This document shows positions 16,980 to 27,005 of a stretch of 47,461 bases of DNA, piece by piece (within the stretch, counting starts at the first letter, position 1; every line of letters begins with the position of its first letter). Under the pieces are notes generated by a model. It did not search any database. It was not told the origin of the DNA and saw only the letters and a list, made by a program, of their open reading frames with translations. The position numbers were made by a program, and so were the translations under genes. The DNA comes from Hyphomicrobiales bacterium (GTDB taxonomy: Bacteria > Pseudomonadota > Alphaproteobacteria > Rhizobiales > JAJFHB01), in contig JAJFHE010000057.1 of assembly GCA_021775755.1 (NCBI GenBank), forward strand, positions 1-47,461, written 5' to 3'.

Positions 16980-17930
16980 CTAACCCGCCGGTATTGAGAA
17001 TACTGCGGAGACCGGCAGATGGTCCGAACCTGCGTCCGCACCGCTTTGCGGAAAGCCGAGAGGCCGGATGCCGTTGGAAATAAAGATATGATCGATGCCG
17101 ATCTGCGGCAGGCCGAACAGCCAGGTTGGCCAGGTCGGCAGATCGGTCATGCGCCAAAGGCCGGAAAACTCCTGAAATGCGTTGAGCATCAGCGACCATT
17201 CGGTGGCGTTGAAATCACCGGCCACAAGCACCGGATCTCCAAGACGCAGGGTTTCTTCAGCTAGATGCCTGATCTGCTGAAACTGCCGCTCGATGCGCGG
17301 GATGCGGCTGAGATGCGTGCCAACAACCGTTAGGTTTCCAAGATCGTCGCCAAAGCGGATCCAGGTCATGGGAGGCCCGTCCCAGTTCGTCCGCTTGCCG
17401 CCTTCCGCGAAGGCGCGTCTGGACAGCATGACGATGTGGCAATAGGCAACCCTGATGCAGTCTTCGCGATAGGGATAGTCCTCAGCAAGGCGTTGAAGCA
17501 GGTTATCCTTCTCGCGCCCGACCTCGACCAGGATGACGATGTCGGGTTCTTCCGCCTGCAGATAGGCTTCCACCGCCTCGATATCGGAATTGCTGAAATG
17601 GGTGTTGAACGACACCACCTTGAACTGCTGTTCGCCCTCACCCGGCTCAATCATCACCGCTGGCCGGTTCTCGAACAGCGGCAGGAGTCCAATAACCAGA
17701 GGTGTCAGCACAGCACCGGCCGCCAGCACCGCAAATCCATAGCGCCCGGCGAGGACGCCGATGCAGCCGGCTGCAAACAGGCCGATGAAATGGAGCCGCA
17801 GGTTCGAAAAGACGTCGAAGACAATCCAGAGGTCGGCAAGATAGGGCGCGCTCAATCCGACGAACGAGGCGATAACGACAAGCGCCGACGTCAGACGGCC
17901 GAGGCGGTTCCACAACGACTTCCGCGTCAT
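16980..17930 (-). CDS. Membrane-anchored endonuclease/exonuclease/phosphatase-fold protein
   Basis: The 316-aa protein has about three N-terminal membrane segments (residues 12-85) and an EEP-fold domain. Metal and catalytic motifs are present in order: VVSFNTHFSN, DIVILVEV, VVGTHLSR, VAGDFNATEW, GIDHIFIS and GSDHLPVSA. EEP enzymes cleave phosphodiesters in nucleic acids, lipids or nucleotides. With the membrane anchor, an extracytoplasmic phosphodiesterase or lipid phosphatase is likelier than a DNA-repair enzyme. It follows gatB by 51 bp on the same strand. Confidence 0.82.
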   Translation of the reverse strand: MTRKSLWNRLGRLTSALVVIASFVGLSAPYLADLWIVFDVFSNLRLHFIGLFAAGCIGVLAGRYGFAVLAAGAVLTPLVIGLLPLFENRPAVMIEPGEGEQQFKVVSFNTHFSNSDIEAVEAYLQAEEPDIVILVEVGREKDNLLQRLAEDYPYREDCIRVAYCHIVMLSRRAFAEGGKRTNWDGPPMTWIRFGDDLGNLTVVGTHLSRIPRIERQFQQIRHLAEETLRLGDPVLVAGDFNATEWSLMLNAFQEFSGLWRMTDLPTWPTWLFGLPQIGIDHIFISNGIRPLGFPQSGADAGSDHLPVSAVFSIPAG

Positions 17931-17981
17931 GAACCAGCGCCATGCGGGGAGTACGACATCGATATGCGCTGCATGGCTGCT

Positions 17982-19454
17982 TCAGCTCATTCCGAGCCGC
18001 TTTTTCAGCAGCTCATTCACGACTTGTGGATTGGCCTTGCCTTGGGTCGCCTTCATGATCTGGCCGACAAACCAGCCAATCGCCTTTGGCCGCTCTGCCA
18101 CCTGTGCCGCCTGATCGGGATTGGCCGACACAATTTCATCGACGATACGTTCAATTTCGCCGGTATCGGATACCTGCCTCAGGCCGCGCTCATCGACGAT
18201 CGAGCCCGGTGCCGAACCGGTCTCCGCCATGATTTCAAACACATCCTTGGCAATCCGGCCTGAAATCGTTCCATCGGAAATCAAGTCGATCAGTTCACCG
18301 AGATGTTCTGCGGAAATCGGTGAAGTTTCAATTTCCACGTCGGCGCGGTTCAGCAAGCCGAACAGTTCACCCATGACCCAGTTTGCCGCGACTTTGGCGT
18401 CGCGGCCCTTGGCGGCCGTTTCGAAATACTGCGCCGAAGCGCGGTCGGACACCAGAACGCCGGCGTCGTAGGGGGACAAAGAATAGTCGTCAATGAAGCG
18501 TTGCTTACGGGCATCGGGCAGCTCGGGCAGCGAGCCGGCGATTTCATCGACAAAGGCCTGATCGAATTCAAGCGGCAGCAGATCGGGATCGGGAAAATAG
18601 CGGTAGTCGTGCGCTTCTTCCTTCGACCGCATTGACCGGGTTTCACCCTTGCGGGGATCAAACAGCCGGGTCTCCTGGTCGATTACGCCGCCATCTTCGA
18701 TGATATCGATCTGGCGGCGCGCCTCATGCTCTATGGCCTGACCGATGAAGCGGATGGAATTCACGTTCTTGATCTCGCACCGCGTGCCGAGATCGTCGCC
18801 TGGATGGCGCACCGAAACGTTCACATCGGCGCGCATGGAGCCTTCCTCCATGTTGCCGTCGCAGGTGCCGAGATAGCGCAGGATGGCACGCACTTTGGAA
18901 ACATAGGCGCGGGCTTCTTCCGCCGACCGGATATCGGGCCTTGAGACGATCTCCATGAGGGCAACGCCTGAACGGTTTAGATCGACATAAGAAGAGGTCG
19001 GGTGCTGATCGTGAACGCTCTTGCCGGCATCCTGTTCAAGATGCAGCCGCTCGATGCCGATAGTCACGGCCTCGCCGTCCGCCATGTCGATCAGAACTTC
19101 GCCCTCGCCGACGATGGGGCTCTTGTACTGCGATATCTGATAGCCCTGCGGCAGGTCGGGATAGAAATAGTTCTTACGGTCGAATACGGACTTCAGATTG
19201 ATTTCCGCCTTGAGGCCCAGCCCACTGCGCACCGCCTGTTCGACACAGAATCGGTTGATCACGGGCAGCATGCCGGGCATCGCCGCGTCGACCAGGCTGA
19301 CATGGGTGTTGGGCGCCCCGCCAAATTCGGCACTCGCGCCTGAAAACAGCTTTGCACGCGATGCGACCTGCGCATGGATTTCCAGCCCGACAACGACTTC
19401 CCAGTCACCGGTGCTGCCTTTGATGCACTTTGCGAAATCTGCCTGGCGTTCCAT
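17982..19454 (-). CDS. gatB: Asp-tRNA(Asn)/Glu-tRNA(Gln) amidotransferase subunit B
   Basis: This 490-aa GatB binds the mischarged tRNA and activates it with ATP before ammonia from GatA is used. Signature segments are [10 protein letters not shown] near the N-terminus, [18 protein letters not shown], and the [11 protein letters not shown] region; the C-terminal GatB/YqeY helical domain ends [14 protein letters not shown] 19454 was chosen over the in-frame GTG at 19457. It lies five bases after the HAD gene stop, with GAAGG inside that gene as its ribosome-binding site, so the two are probably coupled. Confidence 0.97.
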   Translation of the reverse strand: MERQADFAKCIKGSTGDWEVVVGLEIHAQVASRAKLFSGASAEFGGAPNTHVSLVDAAMPGMLPVINRFCVEQAVRSGLGLKAEINLKSVFDRKNYFYPDLPQGYQISQYKSPIVGEGEVLIDMADGEAVTIGIERLHLEQDAGKSVHDQHPTSSYVDLNRSGVALMEIVSRPDIRSAEEARAYVSKVRAILRYLGTCDGNMEEGSMRADVNVSVRHPGDDLGTRCEIKNVNSIRFIGQAIEHEARRQIDIIEDGGVIDQETRLFDPRKGETRSMRSKEEAHDYRYFPDPDLLPLEFDQAFVDEIAGSLPELPDARKQRFIDDYSLSPYDAGVLVSDRASAQYFETAAKGRDAKVAANWVMGELFGLLNRADVEIETSPISAEHLGELIDLISDGTISGRIAKDVFEIMAETGSAPGSIVDERGLRQVSDTGEIERIVDEIVSANPDQAAQVAERPKAIGWFVGQIMKATQGKANPQVVNELLKKRLGMS

Positions 19455-19459
19455 CACAG

Positions 19460-20191
19460 CTAACCTTCGTGAACCGCAACAATGTCGGCGGCGAGACTTG
19501 CAAGATCCGAATAGTGATAAGTCGGCGTCACGATTTCATCGGGCTCCGGCGTTGCGCCATGCCCCACTTTGCCCTTACGGCGTTCGATCCAGGCCGTCGC
19601 GTAACCAAGCCGCGTCGCAACGCCGATGTCGTGATACTGACTTTGCGCCACGTGCAACACGTCCTTGCGGGCAAACCCATGCACACTCTGGCGGCCGAGG
19701 CAGTAGGCAAACATCTGCGGATCGGGCTTGCTGACCCCAACCTCTTCCGCCGTGACCTTGTCATCGAACGGTTCACCCAACGTGCGGCTGAAATACCAGT
19801 AGGCCCAATTGTCGGCATTGGTCAGTGCGACGAGACGCAGGTGCTTGCCGAGCAGTTCCAGGCTTTCCAGCGCATCGGCAAAGGGCGGCCAGTTGGGAAT
19901 GGATTTCGCCAGCCCCTCGACATACTCCCGCGCCGTGGGCAGACCCAGCACACCCGCCATCTCGCGGTATGACGGCCCGAGCATTTCGGTAAACGATGTG
20001 TCGGGAGCCGCCCGGTGCTGCTTGGCCTCGGCCCAGCCGAAAGCCTCCAGAATGGCCGTGTCGGCGATTGAGATCCCGGCCTCCTCGGCGATAGGCCGCA
20101 CATAGTTCAAGATACCGCTTTCGAAGTCGATCAACGTGCCGATCATATCGAACGAGGCTACCTTGTAACGCCTGAGACCCTTTACGCTCAT
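19460..20191 (-). CDS. HAD-superfamily hydrolase, haloacid dehalogenase type II-like
   Basis: This 243-aa HAD hydrolase has motif [11 protein letters not shown] (nucleophile Asp), motif II VALTNAD, and a motif III/IV region [11 protein letters not shown] with [10 protein letters not shown]. The cap insertion is of the L-2-haloacid dehalogenase kind. The substrate is unknown: a small phosphorylated or halogenated acid. ATG 20191 overlaps the gatA stop as ATGA, so it is translated with gatA. It sits between gatA and gatB, an unusual place for an apparently unrelated enzyme. Confidence 0.85.
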   Translation of the reverse strand: MSVKGLRRYKVASFDMIGTLIDFESGILNYVRPIAEEAGISIADTAILEAFGWAEAKQHRAAPDTSFTEMLGPSYREMAGVLGLPTAREYVEGLAKSIPNWPPFADALESLELLGKHLRLVALTNADNWAYWYFSRTLGEPFDDKVTAEEVGVSKPDPQMFAYCLGRQSVHGFARKDVLHVAQSQYHDIGVATRLGYATAWIERRKGKVGHGATPEPDEIVTPTYHYSDLASLAADIVAVHEG

Positions 20192-21660
20192 GCCCACCAC
20201 TTTCCAGGTTGCGCGTCAAAGCCGGCCGCCTGTTCCAAGACGCCCGCGGCCCGGAACAGCGTGCTTTCATCAAACGCCTTGCCAATGAATTGCAGCCCCA
20301 GAGGCAGGCCCTCCGACGACAGGCCGGCAGGCACTGAAATCCCCGGCAGCCCCGCCATGTTGACGGTGACCGTGAAGATGTCGTTGAGATACATCGTCAC
20401 CGGGTCGGTAATTTCGCCCGGTGCGAATGCCGCGTTCGGCGTTGTCGGCGTCAGCATCACGTCGACGTTCTCAAAGGCCTGTTCGAAGTCGCGCTTGATC
20501 AAGGTGCGCACCTTCTGCGCCTTGACGTAATAGGCGTCGTAATAGCCCGCCGACAGCACATAGGTGCCGATGAGAACGCGGCGGCGGACTTCGGCGCCGA
20601 AGCCCGCGGCGCGGGTGTTTTCATACATGTCGACGATGTCTTCGCCGGGCACCCGCAGGCCGTAACGCACGCCATCGTAGCGCGCGAGATTGGATGACGC
20701 CTCGGCGGGTGCAACAATGTAATAGGCGGGCAGCGCGTATTTCGTGTGCGGCAGGCTGACGTCGACAACCTCCGCGCCGGCCGCTTTAAGCCACTCAACG
20801 CCGGTCGCCCACAGGCTCTCGATTTCGCCGGGCATTCCCTCCATGCGGTACTCCCCGGGGATGCCAACCCGCAGACCGCGAATGTCGCCGGTCAGGGCCG
20901 CTTCATAGTCCGGCACCGGCACGTCAACGCTGGTCGTGTCCTTGGCGTCGTGGCCGGCCATGGATTGCAGCATGATCGCCGCATCGCGCACATCACGGGT
21001 GATGGGCCCCGCCTGATCGAGCGACGACGCGAAGGCGACAATTCCCCAGCGCGATACGCGCCCGTAGGTCGGCTTGATGCCGACAGTGCCGGTAAACGTT
21101 GCAGGCTGGCGTATCGACCCGCCGGTATCCGTAGCCGTGGCGCCTGGGCAAAGCCGCGCCGCGACAGCAGCCGCCGAGCCGCCCGACGAACCGCCGGGAA
21201 CGAGGCTGGTGTTGGCGCCATTGCGCCGCCAGGGATTGTCGACAGGCCCGTAGTGGCTCGTCTCGTTCGACGATCCCATGGCGAACTCGTCGCAATTGAG
21301 CTTGCCGAGCATTGCCGCACCATCGCGCCAGAGATTGGCGGTTACGGTGGACTCGTAGGTTGGCACGAAACCGTCAAGAATATGACTGCTCGCGGTGGTC
21401 AGCACGCCTTGCGTACAGAACAGGTCCTTGATGCCAAGCGGGATGCCTTCAAGCGGCCGGCCATCCCCTGCCTTTAACCGGCCATCGGAACGTTCCGCAT
21501 CCTGCAATGCGCGCTCCGGCGTCTCGGTAACGAAGGCGTTGAGCAGGCGGCCCTGCTCCATTGCCGCGATGTGCGCATCGGCGAGCTCAACGGCTGAGAA
21601 CTCGCGGTTACTTAGTCCGTCGCGCGCTTCGGCAATCGTAAGGTCGGTCAGATCCGTCAT
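20188..21660 (-). CDS. gatA: Asp-tRNA(Asn)/Glu-tRNA(Gln) amidotransferase subunit A
   Basis: This 490-aa amidase-signature enzyme releases ammonia from glutamine for GatB. The Ser-cisSer-Lys triad regions are visible: [14 protein letters not shown] (Lys), [14 protein letters not shown] and [11 protein letters not shown]. The start at 21660 gives [13 protein letters not shown], the usual GatA beginning; the longer upstream frame overlaps gatC and was rejected. It lies 13 bp after gatC. Confidence 0.97.
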   Translation of the reverse strand: MTDLTDLTIAEARDGLSNREFSAVELADAHIAAMEQGRLLNAFVTETPERALQDAERSDGRLKAGDGRPLEGIPLGIKDLFCTQGVLTTASSHILDGFVPTYESTVTANLWRDGAAMLGKLNCDEFAMGSSNETSHYGPVDNPWRRNGANTSLVPGGSSGGSAAAVAARLCPGATATDTGGSIRQPATFTGTVGIKPTYGRVSRWGIVAFASSLDQAGPITRDVRDAAIMLQSMAGHDAKDTTSVDVPVPDYEAALTGDIRGLRVGIPGEYRMEGMPGEIESLWATGVEWLKAAGAEVVDVSLPHTKYALPAYYIVAPAEASSNLARYDGVRYGLRVPGEDIVDMYENTRAAGFGAEVRRRVLIGTYVLSAGYYDAYYVKAQKVRTLIKRDFEQAFENVDVMLTPTTPNAAFAPGEITDPVTMYLNDIFTVTVNMAGLPGISVPAGLSSEGLPLGLQFIGKAFDESTLFRAAGVLEQAAGFDAQPGKWWA

Positions 21661-21673
21661 TTTATCGCCGCCC

Positions 21674-21961
21674 CTATTCCACAACCTTCGGCACGACGAA
21701 GAAATGTTCCTCGCCTTCCGGTGCGTTGGCGATAATTTGATCGGCAATGGCGCCATCAGTAACGTCGTCGTCGCGCATTTTCATCGTCACTTCGACGACG
21801 CTCGTCATCGGCTCGACACCTTCTGTATCGACTTCATCGAGTTGCTCGATCCACTCAAGGATCGTCGACAGCTCGCCTTCGAGTTTGCGTGCGTCGGCAT
21901 CGCTCACCTTGAGGCGGGCGAGTTTCGCAATATGGCGAACCGTGGCCTGATCGACAGACAT
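21674..21961 (-). CDS. gatC: Asp-tRNA(Asn)/Glu-tRNA(Gln) amidotransferase subunit C
   Basis: This 95-aa GatC starts [19 protein letters not shown], ends near [12 protein letters not shown], and has normal length. It wraps GatA and GatB together. AAGGAGA precedes the ATG. It is the first gene of the gatC-gatA-HAD-gatB set. Confidence 0.97.
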   Translation of the reverse strand: MSVDQATVRHIAKLARLKVSDADARKLEGELSTILEWIEQLDEVDTEGVEPMTSVVEVTMKMRDDDVTDGAIADQIIANAPEGEEHFFVVPKVVE

Positions 21962-22049
21962 CGAGCTCTCCTTGAGATTTCAGCTGCTCTTGAGCGGGTT
22001 CGGTGACAACCGGGCCACCAGAATCGACCGCGGACGGATACCGGCGCGA

Positions 22050-22078
22050 TAGATACCACCGGGCACAAACGACCGCAA
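22050..22078 (-). promoter_or_regulatory. Candidate promoter of the gatCAB set
   Basis: On the minus strand, TTGCGG (22078-22073) and TATCTA (22055-22050) are separated by exactly 17 bp. It lies about 90 bp upstream of gatC, in the gap between gatC and the MBL-fold gene. Both boxes are only moderate matches. Confidence 0.4.
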
Positions 22079-22113
22079 TAACCCGAAGTGCGGCGGCGCT
22101 CCAAAAGCAGCGC

Positions 22114-22812
22114 TCAAACGTCGACGCTGCCGCCTACGGCAAGCACATTGACCCGGCCCGCCTGATCGCCCATTTCGGCGAGGAACGCGTCGGCATCCGG
22201 GTCGATGATCGGGAACGTGCCGAAGTGACAGGGAAGCACCGTCTTGAAGTCGAAGAAGCGGCGGCAGGCAAGCGCCGCACGCGATGCTCCCATGGTGAAA
22301 CGGTCGCCAATCGGTACGATGCCGACATCGGGCGCGTGTAGTTCATTGATCAGTGCCATATCGCCGAAAATGTCGGTGTCACCCATGTGATAGACGGTCG
22401 GGCCGTCCGCCGGCGTGAACACAAGCCCGCACGGGTTTCCGAGATAGATGGAATTGCCGTCTTCGGTTGTTCCCGACGAGTGATCGGCGCGCACAAAGGT
22501 TACGGAAAAGTCGTCCTCCTTGAGCGTGCCGCCGGTGTTGGCCGGGCTGAAGTTCTCCACGCCCTTGCCGCCAAGGAACAGGCAGATTTCAAATATCGCC
22601 AGAAGCTTTGCGCCGGTCGCCTTGCAGATGTCGACCGTATCGCCGATGTGATCGTCATGACCGTGCGTCAGGGCAACATGGGTGGCGCCCTTCGAGGCTT
22701 CCTCCACCGTGCCGTCATAGACCGGATTGCCGGAAAGGAACGGGTCCACCAGAATGACGCTGTTTCCGGTTTCGATACGATAGGCCGAATGGCCAAACCA
22801 CGTGATCTTCAT
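22114..22812 (-). CDS. Metal-dependent hydrolase, MBL fold (UPF0173 type)
   Basis: This 232-aa metallo-beta-lactamase-fold protein begins [16 protein letters not shown], typical of the UPF0173 group. The metal motif HxHxDH is seen in [12 protein letters not shown], and further His/Asp ligands lie in YHMGDTDIF and PCHFGTFP. The family's substrate is not settled. The start at 22812 has GGAGAGGAC upstream. It is divergent from ruvX. Confidence 0.88.
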   Translation of the reverse strand: MKITWFGHSAYRIETGNSVILVDPFLSGNPVYDGTVEEASKGATHVALTHGHDDHIGDTVDICKATGAKLLAIFEICLFLGGKGVENFSPANTGGTLKEDDFSVTFVRADHSSGTTEDGNSIYLGNPCGLVFTPADGPTVYHMGDTDIFGDMALINELHAPDVGIVPIGDRFTMGASRAALACRRFFDFKTVLPCHFGTFPIIDPDADAFLAEMGDQAGRVNVLAVGGSVDV

Positions 22813-22926
22813 ATGTCCTCTCCTCAATCGGTTCCTGCCGTCCGGCGATAATGAGTTCGCCTCGCGGCGCATAATGTCATAAAGCCTTGACGATGAATTG
22901 CAACGACCGTGGACCGGGGACCGGAT

Positions 22927-23409
22927 ATGGCAGCGCCCGACATATCGCTCGAAGAACTGAGCGCAAGACTTGCGCCCGGGCAGCCCCTGCTCGGCCTCGA
23001 CCTCGGCACCAAGACCATCGGCCTTGCAATCTCCGACACAACACGCCGTGTAGCAACGGCGCTTGAAACGATCAGACGGAGTAAATTCAAGCAGGACGCC
23101 GCACTGCTGCTTGAAATCTGCGAGCGCGAAACCATCGGCGGCCTGGTCATCGGGCTGCCGCTCAACATGAACGGCACGGAAGGGCCGCGCTGCCAGTCGA
23201 CGCGGGCATTCGTGCGCAACCTTTCAGGCCTGACCGAAATACCGATGACGCTGTGGGACGAGCGGCTGTCAACCGCCGCCGTGACCCGCACCCTGATAGA
23301 GGCCGACACGAGCCGCGCCAAACGTGCCGAGGTCATCGACAAACTCGCCGCTGCGTACATTCTGCAGGGCGTTCTCGACCGGTTGAACGTACTCGGCGAC
23401 AGCGGGTAG
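22927..23409 (+). CDS. ruvX: Putative Holliday junction resolvase / pre-16S rRNA nuclease RuvX (YqgF)
   Basis: This 160-aa RNase H-fold protein has the acidic catalytic pattern: Asp in [17 protein letters not shown], Glu/Asp in [10 protein letters not shown], and a late Asp near [29 protein letters not shown] is a family signature. YqgF trims the 5' end of pre-16S rRNA in E. coli and may also cut branched DNA. ATG 22927 was chosen because GGGGA lies just upstream; an in-frame GTG at 22909 is less likely. Confidence 0.93.
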   Translation: MAAPDISLEELSARLAPGQPLLGLDLGTKTIGLAISDTTRRVATALETIRRSKFKQDAALLLEICERETIGGLVIGLPLNMNGTEGPRCQSTRAFVRNLSGLTEIPMTLWDERLSTAAVTRTLIEADTSRAKRAEVIDKLAAAYILQGVLDRLNVLGDSG

Positions 23410-23412
23410 GCA

Positions 23413-24342
23413 ATGGTTGCGAGTTTCGATGCCCTGCTGCCGATCTTTCTGACAATTCTTGTCGGCGTGCTTTTGCAGCGCACCCGGCTTGTCGGCGACG
23501 ACATGTGGTCGGTTCTGGAGCACGTTTGCTACTACGTGATGTTCCCCGCCCTGATGTTTCAGAAGATCGCCACTGCCGACCTCAGCACCGCTCCGGTGTT
23601 TGAGATGGCCAGCGCCATGCTGCTCGCGATCTGCACCATGTTCGCGCTGCTTCTCGCCATCAGGGTTCCTCTTATGTCCCGCATGACAGTGACCGGGGCG
23701 GCTTTTTCAAGCGTGTTTCAAGGCGCATCGCGGTGGAACACGTTCGTTGCCCTCTCAATCATCGGACTGTTACTGGGCGAAGAAGGGCTCACGCTTGTCG
23801 CCATAGGGATGGCGGCGATGATTCCGGTGCTCAACATCGTCAATGTAACGGTTGTGTCGATGCATGCGGACGGCCGCCGCCCGGGCACGGGCAGAATAGT
23901 TTCGCTTGTGGTGCGCAACCCGCTGGTCCTCGCATGCGCCGCCGGCATCGTCGCCAATGCCACAGGTCTGCCGGTGCCAGGTGTTATCGCGCGCACGCTC
24001 GACCTAATCGGGGCGGGTGCGTTGGGTGTCGGCCTCCTCACCGTGGGGGCTGCGTTGCAATTACGTGCGGCGATGCTCGACTATCCGGTTGTCCTGCTGA
24101 CATCCGCACTGCGCCTGATCGGGATGCCATTCCTGATGTTCTTATGGACGAGCCTGCTCGGCGTCGAAGGCATGGCGCAGACGGTGGCGATCATTTCCGG
24201 CGCCGTGCCGACGGCAAGCGCTTCCTACATCCTTGCCCGCCAGCTTGGCGGCGATGCGGTCCTGATGGCTAACATCATTACGGCGGAGACAATCGCGGCG
24301 GTGATTACACTGCCGGTGGTGCTTTGGCTGGTTACCGGTTGA
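23413..24342 (+). CDS. AEC-family transporter (auxin efflux carrier type)
   Basis: This 309-aa protein shows about ten membrane helices. The N-terminus VASFDALLPIFLTILVGVLL and the C-terminal GAVPTASASYILARQLGG are characteristic of the AEC family (YfdV, MdcF). It probably moves a carboxylic acid or similar metabolite. It begins three bases after ruvX, so it is probably co-transcribed, and converges on the second GST. Confidence 0.88.
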   Translation: MVASFDALLPIFLTILVGVLLQRTRLVGDDMWSVLEHVCYYVMFPALMFQKIATADLSTAPVFEMASAMLLAICTMFALLLAIRVPLMSRMTVTGAAFSSVFQGASRWNTFVALSIIGLLLGEEGLTLVAIGMAAMIPVLNIVNVTVVSMHADGRRPGTGRIVSLVVRNPLVLACAAGIVANATGLPVPGVIARTLDLIGAGALGVGLLTVGAALQLRAAMLDYPVVLLTSALRLIGMPFLMFLWTSLLGVEGMAQTVAIISGAVPTASASYILARQLGGDAVLMANIITAETIAAVITLPVVLWLVTG

Positions 24343-24346
24343 TCCG

Positions 24347-25045
24347 CTACACGGCACCCTTCAGCGAACTCGCCGACTGCTGAAAGAGGATCTTGCGTTC
24401 CTCATCGTCGGGCGGCGCGTTGCGGCGCAGGTCCTTGCCGAGATCGACGCCGCGCTGCACGGCGGGGCGTTCTTTCACCGCCTGTCGCCAGCGCGCGACA
24501 TTCGGGAATTCATCAAGCGGCTGGCCGAGAGGTTTGGCAATGAGGATCCACGGCCAGCAGCACATGTCGACAATCGAATAGTCGCCGACGATGTATTCGC
24601 GGCTCTCGAGCCAGGCGTCGAGAACGGCCAGACAGCGCCCGTACTCATTGAGATAGCGCTCATGGGAATAGGGCTGCGGCTCCGCCGCATAGTTGACGAA
24701 ATGGCTGAGCTGGCCCGCCATGGGGCCGAGATTGCCGACCTGCCAGAACAGCCACTCCAGCGTCTGCTTGCGGCCCTCCGGGTCGGTTGCCATAAACTGT
24801 CCGGATCGCTCGGCGAGATGCAAAAGTATGGCGCCGGATTCGAAGACCGACACCGGTCCGTCCGGCGCCGCGTGGTCGACGATAGCCGGCATACGGTGGT
24901 TAGGGCTGATCGCCAGGAACTCCGGCTTGAATTGATCGCCCTTGCCGATGTTAACCGGGATCATCCGGTATTCGAGACCGCACTCTTCGAGCATGATCGA
25001 GACTTTCCACCCGTTGGGCGTCGGCCAGTAATGGAAATCGATCAT
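24347..25045 (-). CDS. Glutathione S-transferase, YfcG/YghU-like, paralogue 2
   Basis: This 232-aa GST is closely related to the one at 16184-16909: both contain YWPTPNGWKVSIMLEE, GDQFK and RMPAIVD, and both have FESGAIL for glutathione contact. The start overlaps the upstream CoA-transferase stop by 4 bp (ATGA), so the two are translated together. A role in handling a reactive or disulfide-forming intermediate of the adjacent CoA pathway is possible but inferred. Confidence 0.9.
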   Translation of the reverse strand: MIDFHYWPTPNGWKVSIMLEECGLEYRMIPVNIGKGDQFKPEFLAISPNHRMPAIVDHAAPDGPVSVFESGAILLHLAERSGQFMATDPEGRKQTLEWLFWQVGNLGPMAGQLSHFVNYAAEPQPYSHERYLNEYGRCLAVLDAWLESREYIVGDYSIVDMCCWPWILIAKPLGQPLDEFPNVARWRQAVKERPAVQRGVDLGKDLRRNAPPDDEERKILFQQSASSLKGAV

Positions 25046-26253
25046 TCAGCGGCTCCCTTGAGCGCCTCACCGAAGAGGCCGCCGGCTTCCAGTTCCGACA
25101 GTTCATCTGTACTGAAGCCCGCCTCGCTGAGGATATCGGCGGTGTCGGCGCCAAGGCCTACGCCGCCGTGACGGAACTCTACCGGCGTGCCGGAGAAATG
25201 CGCTGCAGGGCGCGCCTGGCGCAAAACTCCAGCTTCAGGGTGTTCGGTCTCGACAATGATGCCGTTGGCGACGATCTGCTCATTGGTGAGCGTTTCGGAG
25301 CGTGTCAGCACCGGCGCGCAAGGCACGTCTTCGGCTTCAAGCGCTGCAATCCATTCGCCGGAACTCCTGGTGCACAACTCGTCCTGGATCATTTCAAGAC
25401 GCACATTGATGTGTTTTTGGCGCAGCGCCGGCGTCGCAAAGCGCTCATCATCGCGCCACTCGGGCTTCTCAAGCGCCCGCGTCAGCGCCGCCCATTCGCG
25501 GTCCGACTGCACCGCTACCGTGATGTATCCATCCGTCGTCTCATAGACGAGATCGATGAAACTCATCGCCTCCTGCTGTGGCAGTTCGCCATCGACGAAG
25601 GTCTGGCTGCCCATGTCTGAACTCCACAAAAAGGCCACGACGCTGTCGAGCATGGAGAGGCGCACATGCTGCCCCTGCCCGGTGCGTTCGCGCGCCAGCA
25701 GAGCCGCGGTGATCGCTTGCGAGGCGGTCACCCCGGTGAGCTTGTCGGGCAGGATGGTGCGCACCAGTTTGGGGCGCTCTTCATCGGAACCGCCCTGCAG
25801 GGTCGTGAGTCCGGAAATGGCCTGAATCAGGGGGTCATAGACCGGCTTTTGCGAATAGGGGCCTTCATGGCCGAAACCGCAGATCGAGACATAGACGATG
25901 TCGGGCGCCACTTCGCGCACCGCGTCTTCGCCAAGCCCCATGCGCTCCGCGACGCCGGGCCTGAAATTCTGCACGAAGACATCGGCGTCCTTGACGAGAC
26001 GCAGCAAAACCTCGCGGCCGCGTTCGTGCTTGAGGTTGAGCGCGACGGAGCGCTTGTTGCGGTTGTTGTTGAGAAACGACGCGGCAAAGCCGCCGCGACG
26101 ATTGTCGGACAGGCGCGTGTGATCGCCGCCGTTCATCGGGTTTTCGATCTTGATGACATCGGCCCCCTGATCGGCAAGGATCATGGTGGCGAGCGGGCCT
26201 GAGATCATCGCGGTCAGATCGATGACGCGGTAACCGTGGAGCGGTCCGGGCAT
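25042..26253 (-). CDS. Family III CoA transferase (CaiB/BaiF)
   Basis: This 403-aa enzyme moves CoA between carboxylic acids. Family features are YRVIDLTAMISGPLATMILA at the N-terminus, DVIKIENP, LNLKHERGREVLLRLV, and the FVQNFRPGVAERMGL segment. It is normal length. Its exact acids cannot be read. It is co-translated with the downstream GST and diverges from the MaoC gene across a region mostly occupied by a 201-bp inverted-repeat element. Confidence 0.92.
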   Translation of the reverse strand: MPGPLHGYRVIDLTAMISGPLATMILADQGADVIKIENPMNGGDHTRLSDNRRGGFAASFLNNNRNKRSVALNLKHERGREVLLRLVKDADVFVQNFRPGVAERMGLGEDAVREVAPDIVYVSICGFGHEGPYSQKPVYDPLIQAISGLTTLQGGSDEERPKLVRTILPDKLTGVTASQAITAALLARERTGQGQHVRLSMLDSVVAFLWSSDMGSQTFVDGELPQQEAMSFIDLVYETTDGYITVAVQSDREWAALTRALEKPEWRDDERFATPALRQKHINVRLEMIQDELCTRSSGEWIAALEAEDVPCAPVLTRSETLTNEQIVANGIIVETEHPEAGVLRQARPAAHFSGTPVEFRHGGVGLGADTADILSEAGFSTDELSELEAGGLFGEALKGAAE

Positions 26254-26291
26254 AGTGCTTTTCTCTCCTGCGACGCAATGCTATCGGTACT

Positions 26292-26492
26292 TCTAGACCG
26301 CTTCAGGGTCATATGGAAACGTTTGATGGGTCAAATCGGTTCATCCGGAAAGGCGCCGCGCGAAGCGCGATGCGGGGCATCGGGCAAGCGCCGCAACGCG
26401 GCCGGTGAGCCGCTTTGGCCCACCGAAGGCCGGTGTCTCGCGGGCGCGAAACACCGGTCAAACGATTCCATATGACCCTGAAGCGGTCTAGA
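26292..26492. repeat. 201-bp MITE-like inverted-repeat element
   Basis: Perfect 27-bp terminal inverted repeats (26292-26318 and 26466-26492) begin and end with TCTAGA and continue imperfectly for about 12 more bases. Inside are further hairpins, for example GATGC-GGG-GCATC and a 13-bp stem within 26430-26460. No coding frame with a credible start exists. Its size, termini and intergenic site fit a non-autonomous repeat; no obvious target-site duplication is seen. Confidence 0.8.
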
Positions 26493-26517
26493 TCATGACG
26501 GCCAAAGGAGCAAGGCA

Positions 26518-26988
26518 ATGGCGCAACTGACCATGGCAAACGCCACTTCGCATGTCGGTGAGGAGATCGCCGTCACGGACTGGCTCACAATCACGCAGGA
26601 GATGGTAGACGGCTTCGCGGCTTCGGGCCTCGATCCCGATTGGATGCACATTGATGTGGAACGCTCAAAAAGAGAAGGCCCGTTCGGCGGCACCATTGTG
26701 CAGGGCTTTTTGATCTCAAGCCTCGTCATCCACTTTTGCGAGCAAGGTGGCGCGATCCCCGAAGATGCCGCCTACGGCCTCAACTACGGTACCGACAGAG
26801 TGCGCTATCTGCAGCCGGTTCTCACCGGTGCGCGGGTACGCGACCGCATCACGCTTTCAGCTTGCGAGGATCGTGGCGATGGACGCCTTCTGCTCAAGAC
26901 ACATCACAAGATCGAGATGGAGGGTTCGGACAAACCGGCTGCGGTTGTTGACTGGCTAACGCTCAGCTTTCCCGAACTCGACTATTGA
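26518..26988 (+). CDS. MaoC-family hydratase (NodN-like)
   Basis: This 156-aa single hot-dog domain has the catalytic Asp and His of hydratase-2/MaoC proteins in GLDPDWMHIDVE, followed by GPFGGTIVQGFL. The family hydrates enoyl-CoA, and the sequence resembles NodN-type members. AAGGAG precedes the ATG. It lies near CoA-transferase, ligase and dehydrogenase genes, which supports a role in acyl-CoA metabolism. Its promoter must lie in or beside the 201-bp repeat. Confidence 0.85.
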   Translation: MAQLTMANATSHVGEEIAVTDWLTITQEMVDGFAASGLDPDWMHIDVERSKREGPFGGTIVQGFLISSLVIHFCEQGGAIPEDAAYGLNYGTDRVRYLQPVLTGARVRDRITLSACEDRGDGRLLLKTHHKIEMEGSDKPAAVVDWLTLSFPELDY

Positions 26989-27005
26989 TCGGGCGACAAT
27001 CTTAT

